Below, in pieces: positions 1 to 6,737 of a DNA stretch of 16,091 bases. The notes under the pieces were generated by a model, which was not told the DNA's origin, ran no database searches, and saw only the letters and a list, made by a program, of their open reading frames with translations. The first letter of the stretch is position 1. Each line of letters begins with the position of its first letter. The DNA is from Eubacterium sp. (GTDB lineage: Bacteria > Bacillota_A > Clostridia > Lachnospirales > Lachnospiraceae): positions 1 to 16,091 of the forward strand of contig JAILEL010000247.1 of the NCBI GenBank assembly GCA_024687845.1, read 5' to 3'. The position numbers were made by a program, and so were the translations under genes.

Positions 1-2
1 TA

Positions 3-242
3 GACAGTAATCCATTTTCAATTGAATTGTGGTTTGCGCATACAAAACAAATTAAATTTTTGTTTGTCAATCCTTCCGATAAATGCCAGATGGATATTAT
101 GAAGGCTAAAGTTTGTAGAAATAATAATTCTATTTTCTGGAGCATGTGGGATGAGTTCAATCCATATAATGAAGAACATCAAAAATTGAACGATGTTGTA
201 TTTGTTGAGTCTGAATGTCTGAAGTGGAGAGTAATAAAATAG
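3..242 (+). CDS. 3' end of an unrecognised protein gene (5' end outside window)
   Basis: The reading frame is open from the left edge of the window to a TAA stop, giving about 79 residues. The only start-like codon near the beginning is a TTG at 27 with no ribosome binding site, so the gene most likely begins upstream of the window. The visible part is rich in aromatic residues (WFAHT, FWSMWDEF) and ends with LKWRVIK. I recognise no domain. It is followed after 7 bases by another small ORF, so the two could be co-transcribed. The call rests on an uninterrupted frame and normal-looking amino-acid composition only. Confidence 0.45.
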   Translation, partial: DSNPFSIELWFAHTKQIKFLFVNPSDKCQMDIMKAKVCRNNNSIFWSMWDEFNPYNEEHQKLNDVVFVESECLKWRVIK

Positions 243-249
243 GGCTAAT

Positions 250-501
250 ATGATAAAAACATTGATCTATTTTCCGCCGGAGTACAGAGATCTGGCACTT
301 AAAATAAGAGAAAACTATATTGAACATCATCACGGTGAAGTCGATCTCGTTTCTGAAACAGATCAGAATGATATTAAATATGCCAGAGAAGAGAAATATG
401 ATGAGGCTATATTTATAGAGAATAATGATTCGGTTGTCTTTCATTACATCAAATCGGGTTACACGAATCGATGTCCAATTTCGGATGTATGTTATACCTG
501 A
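250..501 (+). CDS. Small protein resembling the C-terminal domain of HisZ/HisRS, probable remnant
   Basis: The 83-residue product begins MIKTLIYFPPEYRDLALKIR and contains DIKYAREEKYDEAIFIEN. This order (strand, helix, then an 'AREKGYDEVIFI'-like strand) resembles the C-terminal anticodon-binding-like domain of histidyl-tRNA synthetases and of HisZ, the regulatory subunit of ATP phosphoribosyltransferase. The catalytic-like domain that should come first is absent. The upstream Shine-Dalgarno sequence is weak. The frame ends abruptly in a cysteine-rich tail (TNRCPISDVCYT). The +2 frame over the same stretch reads RVTRIDVQFRMYVIPEDIPG before a stop at 515-517, which looks more protein-like, so a frameshift near 450-460 is plausible. 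The family assignment is from memory of the pattern and is tentative. Confidence 0.35.
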   Translation: MIKTLIYFPPEYRDLALKIRENYIEHHHGEVDLVSETDQNDIKYAREEKYDEAIFIENNDSVVFHYIKSGYTNRCPISDVCYT

Positions 502-517
502 AGATATTCCAGGATAA

Positions 518-616
518 ATGATGAAGGCGTTTATCAATGAAAAGAACGCATACGGCTATACCATTGGGATAAACGTTAATTTGATAAATTCCAATTTGCG
601 TGAGCTTATAGTTTAA
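518..616 (+). CDS. Possible 32-aa small ORF just upstream of mtnN
   Basis: The ATG at 518 directly follows a TAA at 515-517, and AGGA at 511-514 could serve as a close ribosome binding site for it or for the next ATG at 521. The product contains KNAYGYTIGINVNLINSN and ends 13 bases before mtnN. It has no recognisable domain. It may be part of the decayed gene at 250-517 or a chance ORF. It is listed because it fills the gap and is positioned for translational coupling with mtnN. Confidence 0.2.
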   Translation: MMKAFINEKNAYGYTIGINVNLINSNLRELIV

Positions 617-629
617 TAGGAGACCAGCT

Positions 630-1316
630 ATGAAAATAGGAATTATCTGCGCAAGTGAGAATGAATTGGCTCCATTTCTTGAAATTCTTCAAGAAACCTC
701 TGTCGCAGAAAAAGCAATGCTGAAAATACACATTGGGAAAATAGGTGGACATGATGTTGTATTGCTCTATAGCGGAGTGTGCAAGGTTAATGCGGCAATA
801 GCCGCTCAGATTGTAATTGATGATTACAAGGTTGATACGATCATCAATGCCGGTGTAGCGGGAGGTATGGATCGTAGACTAAGAATATTCGATACTGTTA
901 TTTCTACTGAAGTGGCTTATCATGATGTTGCAACAGGAATACTAACAGAATACCATCCTTGGATGAAATCGGTATTCTTTACTGCTGACGAAAAGCTTTT
1001 GAACATCTCAAGGGATGTTGTTGAACATATCCATACAAAGGGGACTGTTTACTTTGGACGAATGGTAACAGGAGAGGCTTTTATTTCGGATGTCGGTCGT
1101 CAGGAGATCCTGAAGGCATTTGAGCCTTTATCAGTGGATATGGAAACCGGAAGCATAGCACATGTTTGCTATGTGAATTCAGTGCCGTTTATAGCAATCA
1201 GAAGCATAACTGACACAGCAGAGCACAGTGGCGCCGAATTTTTCGAAATTAATTGTAAAGCAGCTTCAAAGATAGCAAAAGATATCACGGTGGCGATTAT
1301 AGAAAGATTATTATAA
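630..1316 (+). CDS. mtnN: 5'-methylthioadenosine/S-adenosylhomocysteine nucleosidase
   Basis: This cytosolic enzyme hydrolyses methylthioadenosine, S-adenosylhomocysteine and 5'-deoxyadenosine to adenine and the thioribose or ribosyl product. It relieves product inhibition of methyltransferases, polyamine synthesis and radical-SAM enzymes. The 228-residue length is normal for the family. It begins MKIGIICASENELAPF, with the catalytic acid position at Glu12. The glycine-rich INAGVAGG lies at 72-79. The VDMETGSIAHVC segment at 169-180 includes the ribose-binding Met171-Glu172. SITDTA at 192-197 carries the catalytic Asp195. AYHDV at 96-100 matches the usual YHD motif. AGGAG at 616-620 precedes the ATG by about 9 bases. 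All active-site positions known from E. coli MTAN are retained, so the enzyme should be active. The preceding two small ORFs show no functional link. Confidence 0.93.
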   Translation: MKIGIICASENELAPFLEILQETSVAEKAMLKIHIGKIGGHDVVLLYSGVCKVNAAIAAQIVIDDYKVDTIINAGVAGGMDRRLRIFDTVISTEVAYHDVATGILTEYHPWMKSVFFTADEKLLNISRDVVEHIHTKGTVYFGRMVTGEAFISDVGRQEILKAFEPLSVDMETGSIAHVCYVNSVPFIAIRSITDTAEHSGAEFFEINCKAASKIAKDITVAIIERLL

Positions 1317-1416
1317 ATTCCGGTTCTATTTACGATGGGGGTGCGGACAAATCCTAATGGAAAGGATTTAATAAGAATTGATTTTCTAAAACTAAATAAA
1401 ACTTCTTATATTATGC

Positions 1417-1469
1417 GAATCACTATATAGTATAAAACACACTAAGATTTTATACTATATACGTGATTC
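1417..1469. repeat. Long AT-rich inverted repeat (21-22 bp arms, 10-nt loop)
   Basis: The left arm (1417-1437) begins GAATCAC and ends GTATAAAA. The right arm (1448-1469) is its reverse complement except for one extra base (the C at 1462). The loop, 1438-1447, is CACACTAAGA. No T-run follows, so it is not a standard intrinsic terminator. The right arm ends two bases before the -35 element of the promoter at 1471-1499. It could be an operator, an RNA-level structure ending the mtnN transcript, or a remnant of a small mobile element. Confidence 0.85.
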
Positions 1470-1470
1470 A

Positions 1471-1499
1471 TAGACATACGTGACCATTTCTATTATAAT
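1471..1499 (+). promoter_or_regulatory. Sigma-A promoter for the lipoprotein gene
   Basis: TAGACA at 1471-1476 (5 of 6 to consensus) is separated by exactly 17 bases from a perfect TATAAT at 1494-1499. The predicted start site near 1506 gives a leader of about 60 nt before the ATG at 1565. The upstream edge abuts the inverted repeat 1417-1469, so a protein bound there would be well placed to control this promoter. Confidence 0.7.
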
Positions 1500-1526
1500 A
1501 AAAGACGTTGCGAGTTCAATTAATTA

Positions 1527-1542
1527 GAAATCTCTATACTAG
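1527..1542 (+). repeat. Direct repeat copy 1 (GAAATCTCTATACTAG)
   Basis: This 16-mer recurs exactly at 4852-4867, and a related copy lies at 4875-4890. Copy 1 is in the 5' leader of the lipoprotein gene, about 20 bases after the predicted transcription start. TATACT inside it resembles a -10 box, but no -35 lies at a suitable distance. Confidence 0.6.
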
Positions 1543-1564
1543 GATTATAGTTGTGAGGCGTAAA

Positions 1565-2365
1565 ATGAAAAAAATTGCTGTAATACTTGTTAACCTCTTA
1601 TTTATTATAGTTTTTAGTTCTTGCGGTCCATCAGAAGAGATGAAGCAGGAGGCGGAAGATAGGTTAAATCTATATAAGCCTGCTTTTGAGGAGAAGGTAG
1701 AGACCGAATATGGAAAACAGGCAGAGCTGAAGAATGTTAAATGCCCTGTGCTAACCAAAGTCGGTTCTCCGGTTCCTGATGTTACTTATAAAATAAGTGA
1801 TACATTAAATGGAGATATAGTAATATCAGGAGAGAAATACAGAGGCATATATTATCCGGACTCAGATATTTTAATCGATACTGTTCATACCGAAGCCATA
1901 TGTGATGAAATTCTGGAAATGGTTCCTATAGATAAGGATAAGATAAAAAGAACTAAATATACGGATTCGTCATTTTCAACACCGAGCTTTGATTCAAGGG
2001 TGGTTTCTGTCAGTGAAGCTAAGAAATATGGCGCTTCAGGAGGAATGATTTTCATATCTGTATTAACAATGGAAGATTTAAGTAAATATAATGAAAATGA
2101 TTTCAAATCTGTTCCGGGACTGCTGGATTTATGGGAAGGTGACGGAAATCTTGGATGTCAGATAAAGATTGTATCACTGAAAAATACCGACAGAATAGAC
2201 GCATTATACGGCAAAATTCAGGAAATGCATTTCTCATACTCTGAGTCACATCCTAAGGTATATATAGATTCAAACAGTTATGATTCCTTTGACTATTATA
2301 ATATAAGGAATACCATACAGCTTGAAGGAGATTCGGGAAAAATGAAAATGGTTTACACTGAGTAG
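1565..2365 (+). CDS. Putative secreted lipoprotein of unknown function
   Basis: The 266-residue product starts with a lipoprotein signal peptide: MKK, a hydrophobic stretch (residues 4-17) and the lipobox FSSC with the acylated Cys20, followed by a charged region EEMKQEAEDRL. It should be attached to the outer face of the membrane. The rest (residues 25-266) is hydrophilic, with many Asp, Ser and Tyr residues, and matches no family I know. The ATG at 1565 is preferred over an upstream TTG at 1508. It has GTGAGG at 1553-1558 as ribosome binding site, and only this start puts the signal peptide at the N terminus. It follows its own promoter and is the first gene of a possible envelope group with the membrane protein and the phosphate symporter downstream. 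Confidence 0.8.
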   Translation: MKKIAVILVNLLFIIVFSSCGPSEEMKQEAEDRLNLYKPAFEEKVETEYGKQAELKNVKCPVLTKVGSPVPDVTYKISDTLNGDIVISGEKYRGIYYPDSDILIDTVHTEAICDEILEMVPIDKDKIKRTKYTDSSFSTPSFDSRVVSVSEAKKYGASGGMIFISVLTMEDLSKYNENDFKSVPGLLDLWEGDGNLGCQIKIVSLKNTDRIDALYGKIQEMHFSYSESHPKVYIDSNSYDSFDYYNIRNTIQLEGDSGKMKMVYTE

Positions 2366-2408
2366 TGTAGAAAAAACAAAATGTTTTATAAGAATCACAT
2401 AAAAGTAT

Positions 2409-2437
2409 TTGAATAAGTTCCATAGTTATAGTAGTAT
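2409..2437 (+). promoter_or_regulatory. Possible promoter before the small membrane protein gene
   Basis: TTGAAT at 2409-2414 lies 17 bases from TAGTAT at 2432-2437. Each hexamer matches consensus at 4 of 6 positions. The position, about 40 bases before the ATG at 2479, is right, but the match is modest. Confidence 0.3.
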
Positions 2438-2478
2438 AGCAGTTGGCTTATGACTATTATTGTTATGGAGATACCGTG

Positions 2479-2889
2479 ATGAAGAACCTGATAAATAATA
2501 AAAAATATCATCCGGGCGATTTAATTCTTTATTTTACTGTTATTATTGTTTTTATCATTTGCACTTTAGATGTTGACCTGCAGTGTAGATGTTCTGAAAA
2601 TAACACTGCAAGTAGTGAAAGCTACATCTATTCTTCGAGTGATGGAAGTTTCGATATAGATGATAGCGATATTAGCATATTTGCCGTAATCAGGAAAATC
2701 AATTCAAAAAAATCAAACTCAAAAAATGGTCCTGGTTCCAGAACTATTTTAGAGTTTGTCACAGCTTATTTAGTTTATATTCTTGTCATAGGATGTGGAT
2801 ATTTATATCTTATCATATTTAAGGATTTAAAATCCACAAATCACATTATTATCTCATATATTAAAAATAAAGATGGAATAAAACTCTAA
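2479..2889 (+). CDS. Small membrane protein of unknown function, two transmembrane segments
   Basis: The 136-residue product has two hydrophobic segments, roughly residues 14-31 (LILYFTVIIVFIICTLDV) and 90-111 (centred on VYILVIGCGYLYLII). A polar loop of about 55 residues between them is rich in Ser and Asp (SSSDGSFDIDDSD) and then in Lys and Asn. The C terminus is lysine-rich. The ATG at 2479 is preferred over a TTG at 2443 because GGAG at 2467-2470 sits 8 bases before it. I recognise no family. It lies between a lipoprotein gene and the Na+/phosphate symporter, with a possible weak terminator after it, so co-transcription with the symporter is uncertain. Confidence 0.65.
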   Translation: MKNLINNKKYHPGDLILYFTVIIVFIICTLDVDLQCRCSENNTASSESYIYSSSDGSFDIDDSDISIFAVIRKINSKKSNSKNGPGSRTILEFVTAYLVYILVIGCGYLYLIIFKDLKSTNHIIISYIKNKDGIKL

Positions 2890-2893
2890 TCCT

Positions 2894-2917
2894 GCATACT
2901 TTTTGTATGTGTTTTTT
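2894..2917 (+). terminator. Weak intrinsic terminator after the small membrane protein gene
   Basis: GCATAC (2894-2899) pairs with GTATGT (2905-2910, one G-U) around a TTTTT loop, and is followed by GTTTTTT. The stem is short, so termination may be partial and the downstream symporter may receive read-through. Confidence 0.4.
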
Positions 2918-2943
2918 GAGTGCTTTTTAGTATGGAGGAAAAA

Positions 2944-4698
2944 ATGAGTATATTTTCTATTTTTACATTGTTTGGTGGTCTGGCGTTTTTTATATATGGT
3001 ATGAATCAGATGTCAGGCAGTCTCGAAAGAATAGCTGGTGATAAAATGGAGCGGGTCATCAACAAAATGACAGAAAACCGCCTATCGGGTCTCTTGATGG
3101 GATGCTTTATCACTATCGCAATTCAGAGTTCGTCGGCTGTAACGGTTATGCTGGTTGGACTTGTTAATTCAGGACTCATGAATATTGGAAATACTGTCGC
3201 TGTAATCATGGGTTCCAATATAGGAACAACTATCACAGCATGGTTACTCAGTTTGGTTGGACTATCCAGTGATAATATTTTTATAAAAATGCTTAAACCA
3301 GAAAGCTTTTCCCCTATTCTTGCATTTATAGGAATAGGCTTATTTATGATTTCTAAAAGAGCCAAAAGAAAAGATATTGGAAACAGCTTTATAGGTTTTG
3401 CGATACTTATGTATGGTATGATTATGATGAGTGATTCTGTTGAACCACTGGCTCAGTCTCCTGATTTTGCAAATGTAATGGCTACATTTAATAATCCTAT
3501 ACTTGCCATGTTAGCAGGAACTGTAGTAACTGCTATAATACAGAGTTCAGCGGCTTCTGTTGGTATGCTTCAGGCTCTGTCCGTAACCGGAAATATTACA
3601 TATGGAATGGCTATTCCGATTATAATGGGACAAAATATAGGAACCTGCGCAACTGCCATATTATCCAGTATAGGAGTTAATCGAAATGCAAAAAGGGTGG
3701 CAGTTATACATCTTTCCTTTAATTTAATCGGAACAACGTTTTTTATGCTCCTGTATTTTGGGCTTCATACTATTTTTGACTTTGAGTTTGTGGATAAAAA
3801 GATAAGCCCTATGGAAATAGCTATGTGCCATAGTATATTTAATATTGCTACAACTATTCTGCTTCTGCCTTTCAGCAACCTGCTTGTCAAAATTGCCACC
3901 AAGACAATAAAAACAGAACCTGCACAGCAGATAGCTTTCCTGGATGAAAGACTCTTTCTGGCTCCATCTGTCGCAATAGTAGAATGTGACAAATTATCTA
4001 ATGAAATGGCAGATATGGCTAAGGAATCCGTAGACAAGACTGTTGCTAATCTTTTTATTAATAATAGTCAGACAAATGAATATATAGCTGAGCTAGAAAA
4101 TAAGATAGATGTATTTGAAGACCGATTAGGCTCATATCTTGTCAGATTCTCCGGAAAGGAACTGTCTGTTAATGACAGCAGGACCATGACCAGAATACTT
4201 TATTCAATCGGTAACCTTGAAAGAATAAGTGATCATGCCCTTGCTCTAACAAAGTCTGCATCGGAAATCGCGGAAAAAAATATTACCATGTCGGAATCCG
4301 CAGAGAGAGAGCTTAAAATTCTTGGAGATGCAGTAAGTGAGATAATAAGTCTTACAAGTGAGTCCTACAAAAATATGAATACCTCTTTAGCTGCAAAAAT
4401 AGAGCCCCTGGAGCAGGTGATTGACAGTATGGTAGTATCTATTCGTCAGAATCATATAGCGCGACTTCAAAATGGATACTGCACCATAGAAAAGGGCTTT
4501 ATATTAGCGGATATTCTCACTAATTATGAAAGAATATCTGACCATTGTTCCAATATAGCGATAGCTGTTATAGAAGCAGATTCCGACATATATGATCCAC
4601 ATGAATATTTGAAAAAGGTAAAAGTAGACAAGGATTCAGATTATATTGATAACTTTAATATATATAGGCAGAAGTATCTGATTTCATTGGAAAAATGA
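2944..4698 (+). CDS. Na+/phosphate symporter family protein with PhoU-like C-terminal domain
   Basis: This is an inner-membrane sodium-coupled phosphate carrier of the NptA/YjbB type, 584 residues. The N-terminal half carries the two inverted Na/Pi cotransporter repeats with their signature QSSS motifs: QSSSA at residues 61-65 followed by GSNIGTT at 90-96, and QSSAAS at 200-205 followed by GQNIGT at 229-234. From about residue 345 to 560 the protein is helical and hydrophilic, with NLERISDHA- and NYERISDHCSNIA-like segments typical of PhoU domains, which in this family are cytoplasmic. The ATG at 2944 is chosen over upstream GTG/ATG codons because GGAGG at 2934-2938 is ideally spaced. The gene ends facing the convergent DUF3021 gene. 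No pho-type regulatory site was recognised. Confidence 0.9.
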   Translation: MSIFSIFTLFGGLAFFIYGMNQMSGSLERIAGDKMERVINKMTENRLSGLLMGCFITIAIQSSSAVTVMLVGLVNSGLMNIGNTVAVIMGSNIGTTITAWLLSLVGLSSDNIFIKMLKPESFSPILAFIGIGLFMISKRAKRKDIGNSFIGFAILMYGMIMMSDSVEPLAQSPDFANVMATFNNPILAMLAGTVVTAIIQSSAASVGMLQALSVTGNITYGMAIPIIMGQNIGTCATAILSSIGVNRNAKRVAVIHLSFNLIGTTFFMLLYFGLHTIFDFEFVDKKISPMEIAMCHSIFNIATTILLLPFSNLLVKIATKTIKTEPAQQIAFLDERLFLAPSVAIVECDKLSNEMADMAKESVDKTVANLFINNSQTNEYIAELENKIDVFEDRLGSYLVRFSGKELSVNDSRTMTRILYSIGNLERISDHALALTKSASEIAEKNITMSESAERELKILGDAVSEIISLTSESYKNMNTSLAAKIEPLEQVIDSMVVSIRQNHIARLQNGYCTIEKGFILADILTNYERISDHCSNIAIAVIEADSDIYDPHEYLKKVKVDKDSDYIDNFNIYRQKYLISLEK

Positions 4699-4705
4699 AT
4701 AATTT

Positions 4706-4737
4706 GCTCGTAATAAGAGCCTTTTTAATCGTTTTTT
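4706..4737 (+). terminator. Possible terminator after the Na+/phosphate symporter gene
   Basis: GCTC at 4706-4709 pairs with GAGC at 4717-4720, followed by CTTTTT and a second T-run to 4737. The stem is only 4 bp. A second palindrome, ATTAAGGTCCCTTAAT at 4771-4786, followed by a looser T-rich stretch, could help end transcription between these convergent genes. Confidence 0.4.
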
Positions 4738-4851
4738 CACTATTTTGTGCATATTCCAGACTTTTCTTCGATTAAGGTCCCTTAATATTTGCATTTTTAT
4801 CTTGAATTTTGTAATTAAATAAATGCATTGGCAATGAATATACAATGAATT

Positions 4852-4867
4852 GAAATCTCTATACTAG
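4852..4867 (+). repeat. Direct repeat copy 2 (GAAATCTCTATACTAG)
   Basis: This is an exact copy of 1527-1542, lying between the convergent symporter and DUF3021 genes. The two exact copies flank the lipoprotein, membrane protein and symporter genes. Confidence 0.6.
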
Positions 4868-4874
4868 TTGAATA

Positions 4875-4890
4875 GAAACTTCTATACTAT
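4875..4890 (+). repeat. Imperfect third copy of the repeat
   Basis: GAAACTTCTATACTAT differs from the exact repeat at three positions and begins 23 bases after copy 2. It overlaps the stop codon of the DUF3021 gene on the minus strand. Confidence 0.45.
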
Positions 4891-5354
4891 TCCTGAAGAC
4901 TCTGAATTTCTTTAATCAGCGCATCCTGCTTCTTTGTCTCTGAAAAAACTCTGTAGTAATAAAAACCAGCCAGAAAGATGTAAGGTATCGTGAATGAACG
5001 GAAGAATTCAAACCATCCTTTTGGGGTTATAGGAGAAACAAATATACTGATTAGAAGAAGCATGCCTCCTATAAGGGCTGATGCGATAAGATACTGTGCC
5101 ACCATCATAAAAAGGGGGCTGAAGTTATCGAATAATTTATGCAGGAAGAGGACAAATGTTGCGATAGCGCAGGTTGCGAACATAACTAGTACATTTATGT
5201 TATTAGTCTCAGTACCTGCCAAGATATTTACTATAGCTCCAAGTACAGATATAAATGTATATACACAGCAAAGCTCCAGAAGATATTCCTTCACTTTGAT
5301 AATACGTTCATTCTTTTTATTTGATGTATATGTATTAAGTGATTTGTCGCTCAT
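4887..5354 (-). CDS. DUF3021 family integral membrane protein, partner of the LytTR regulator
   Basis: The 155-residue protein has four hydrophobic segments, roughly residues 27-48, 54-72, 80-107 and 115-135, with a basic N terminus (SNKKNERIIKVKEYL) and a charged C-terminal tail. This size and topology, and its place right after a LytTR gene, fit DUF3021. Its ATG overlaps the TAA of the LytTR gene (TAATG), and a GAGGAGG site lies inside the end of that gene, so the two are translationally coupled. In known LytTR regulatory systems such as HdrRM and BrsRM of Streptococcus mutans, the membrane partner restrains the regulator. I infer the same role here. The family name comes from pattern and context. 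Confidence 0.8.
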   Translation of the reverse strand: MSDKSLNTYTSNKKNERIIKVKEYLLELCCVYTFISVLGAIVNILAGTETNNINVLVMFATCAIATFVLFLHKLFDNFSPLFMMVAQYLIASALIGGMLLLISIFVSPITPKGWFEFFRSFTIPYIFLAGFYYYRVFSETKKQDALIKEIQSLQE

Positions 5355-5824
5355 TATCCCATCCTCCTCATTCGCTGAAGATATTCCTTGAAGCTTTTGT
5401 TGTAGCTTCTGTTGATACAGATTCTGTCACCATTATCGAAGGAAGCATATACCTTCATATTAGCATCTGGTTTTAACTGCTTAATCTTATAAATATTGAT
5501 AAGATTGGACTTTGATACTCTGACAAAACCATAATTCCATAGCATTTCTTCACAGTTCGAAAGAGTATTCATGATTCGGAATACACCATCCTTCGTATAT
5601 GCAAAGAGCTTTCGGTCTACATGATCAAGGTAGTAGATTTCCTTTGCATCAAGTATTATCTCTTCACCGTCGTCCAGATCTTCATCAGCCGGACGACCGC
5701 TTAGAGTAGGGCGCTCAGATTTGACCGTATCTATAAGCTGCTTGATGACCGGACGCATATTTGCGAAATGTATATCAACCTTTTCTTCTTTTATATTTTT
5801 ATCTTCATAAAGATTCAGCTTCAT
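5354..5824 (-). CDS. LytTR-domain DNA-binding transcriptional regulator
   Basis: This 156-residue protein lacks a receiver domain. The first 50 residues are a charged extension (MKLNLYEDKNIKEEKVDIHF at the start). The LytTR domain spans about 53-152: EEIILDAKEIYYLDHVDRK, then FVRVSKSNLINIYKI, then DNGDRICINRSYNKSFKEYL, the usual order of beta strands and the RVSKS and RSY motifs. AGGA about 6-7 bases before the ATG is the ribosome binding site. It is co-transcribed with the downstream DUF3021 gene and lies 33 bases after a broken alpha/beta-hydrolase gene. It probably binds the direct repeat at 6437-6470 upstream of the operon and so controls its own expression. Stand-alone LytTR regulators without receiver domains are well known. 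Confidence 0.9.
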   Translation of the reverse strand: MKLNLYEDKNIKEEKVDIHFANMRPVIKQLIDTVKSERPTLSGRPADEDLDDGEEIILDAKEIYYLDHVDRKLFAYTKDGVFRIMNTLSNCEEMLWNYGFVRVSKSNLINIYKIKQLKPDANMKVYASFDNGDRICINRSYNKSFKEYLQRMRRMG

Positions 5825-5857
5825 TTTTGTTCCTGTTCAACCTACATGGTAGATTTC

Positions 5858-6368
5858 TTAAATATTATTTTTATTTCCATTTAGGAATTCTTCAACGCTA
5901 TCCATATACTCTTCCGGGTAGTCGATGATGCCCTCAATGTGTGCACTGTCGAAGTGTACAATCTGCTTATTATCACAAACTATGTTATTATAAACCATTT
6001 CAACCTGATTAGGAAGACATACTTTGTCTCTATCTGAACAGATAACAAGTGTAGGTATATTATCATTTGCTACAACTTTTATAGTATCACCATCATCATA
6101 GTTCATCTTGTTTACTACGTTCATATAAAACTTGCTTGTACCGGTAAGGTACTGAGCCATAAAGCTTTCTGTATCACCGTCTCCGAACATCTCTTTAAGA
6201 ATAAGCTCCATTCCCGGAACCGGACTATCACATATAACTGCATCAGCAGCGTTTACATTACCGGGTGTGACATTTGAATCCTCCAAAGGCAAATGAACCG
6301 CCGGCTGCAAGTATAAGAAGTGCGCTCGCTGTTATAATAATTCCCTTTTTTAATCTGTTCTTTTTCAT
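5858..6368 (-). pseudogene. Broken alpha/beta-hydrolase-like secreted protein gene
   Basis: The natural start is the minus-strand ATG at 6366-6368 with a good ribosome binding site (AAAGGAGAC). It encodes a signal peptide or membrane anchor, MKKNRLKKGIIITASALL followed by an alanine/glycine-rich end. This frame stops at about 6258 after FKCHTR. A second frame carries the body: NVNAADAVICDSP, then IPTLVICSDRDKVCLP and FDSAHIEGIIDYPEEY, which look like the acid-strand (SDRD) and histidine (AHIEG) regions of an alpha/beta hydrolase. No GxSxG nucleophile elbow is present. Either a small frameshift or a deletion of the first catalytic half has inactivated the gene. A TTG start at 6310 would give a 150-residue ORF, but it has no signal peptide or ribosome binding site. 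Confidence 0.65.
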
Positions 6369-6436
6369 GATTTTGTCTCCTTTATTTGTTTGATGTGGCT
6401 ACTTTATCAGAAGAAAGAGAGGCGCGTACGAAAATC

Positions 6437-6470
6437 TGCGCAAGTTGCATATTGTGATGCACAAGTTGCA
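6437..6470 (-). promoter_or_regulatory. Direct-repeat operator, probable LytTR binding site
   Basis: TGC[G/A]CAAGTTGCA occurs at 6437-6449 and 6458-6470, with 12 of 13 positions identical and a period of exactly 21 bp. LytTR regulators such as AgrA bind two roughly 9-bp direct repeats separated by about 12 bp, which is this spacing, and the AAGTT core fits the known preference. On the minus strand a GATAAA candidate -10 lies about 30-35 bases downstream, so the site would sit around -45 to -77, a position suited to activation. Confidence 0.6.
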
Positions 6471-6590
6471 GGAATAACACTCGGAAACCGCTATTTTTAT
6501 ATTTACAGAGAAAAAATTAAAGATTAAGATAAACATGACATACAGTTGTTGTGTTGGATTTGTTAAGATATGTACGGAGTGTGAGAGATT

Positions 6591-6650
6591 ATGAAGATAG
6601 AAAGGCTGATTGGGATATTGTCAATCTTATTGCAGGAGGAAGTGGTGTAG
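6591..6650 (+). pseudogene. Remnant: first 19 codons of a WYL/HTH-type transcriptional regulator
   Basis: The frame reads MKIERLIGILSILLQEEVV and then meets TAG. It closely resembles the start of YafY-like HTH_11-WYL regulators (typically M-KIERLIGILSILLQEE-K-VTAPYLA), which are about 300 residues long. None of the rest of the HTH, nor the WYL domain, is found before the aldo-keto reductase gene starts at 6738. Such regulators often sit beside the gene they control, so the intact ancestor may have regulated the reductase. The match is short. Confidence 0.5.
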
Positions 6651-6737
6651 GAAGAAGCGACGAAGAACCCCATAAGAATGTAAAGGGTGATGTGAAGTAG
6701 CTTGATAAAGTATTGTAAACAGGAAAGGGGTGCAACA

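Noticed and set aside
157..537. 126-aa minus-strand ORF
   Set aside because: It is antisense to the small plus-strand ORFs at 3-517, has no ribosome binding site and a low-complexity composition, so it was treated as a shadow.
1508..1564. TTG start for the lipoprotein gene
   Set aside because: It would put 19 residues before the signal peptide. The ATG at 1565 has a proper ribosome binding site and a clean lipobox.
4852..4890. Repeats 23 bp apart as a LytTR operator
   Set aside because: They lie at the 3' end of the LytTR operon and lack the GTT core. The site at 6437-6470 fits much better.
4990..5391. 133-aa plus-strand ORF
   Set aside because: It is antisense to the DUF3021 gene, which has clear transmembrane segments and coupling to the LytTR gene.
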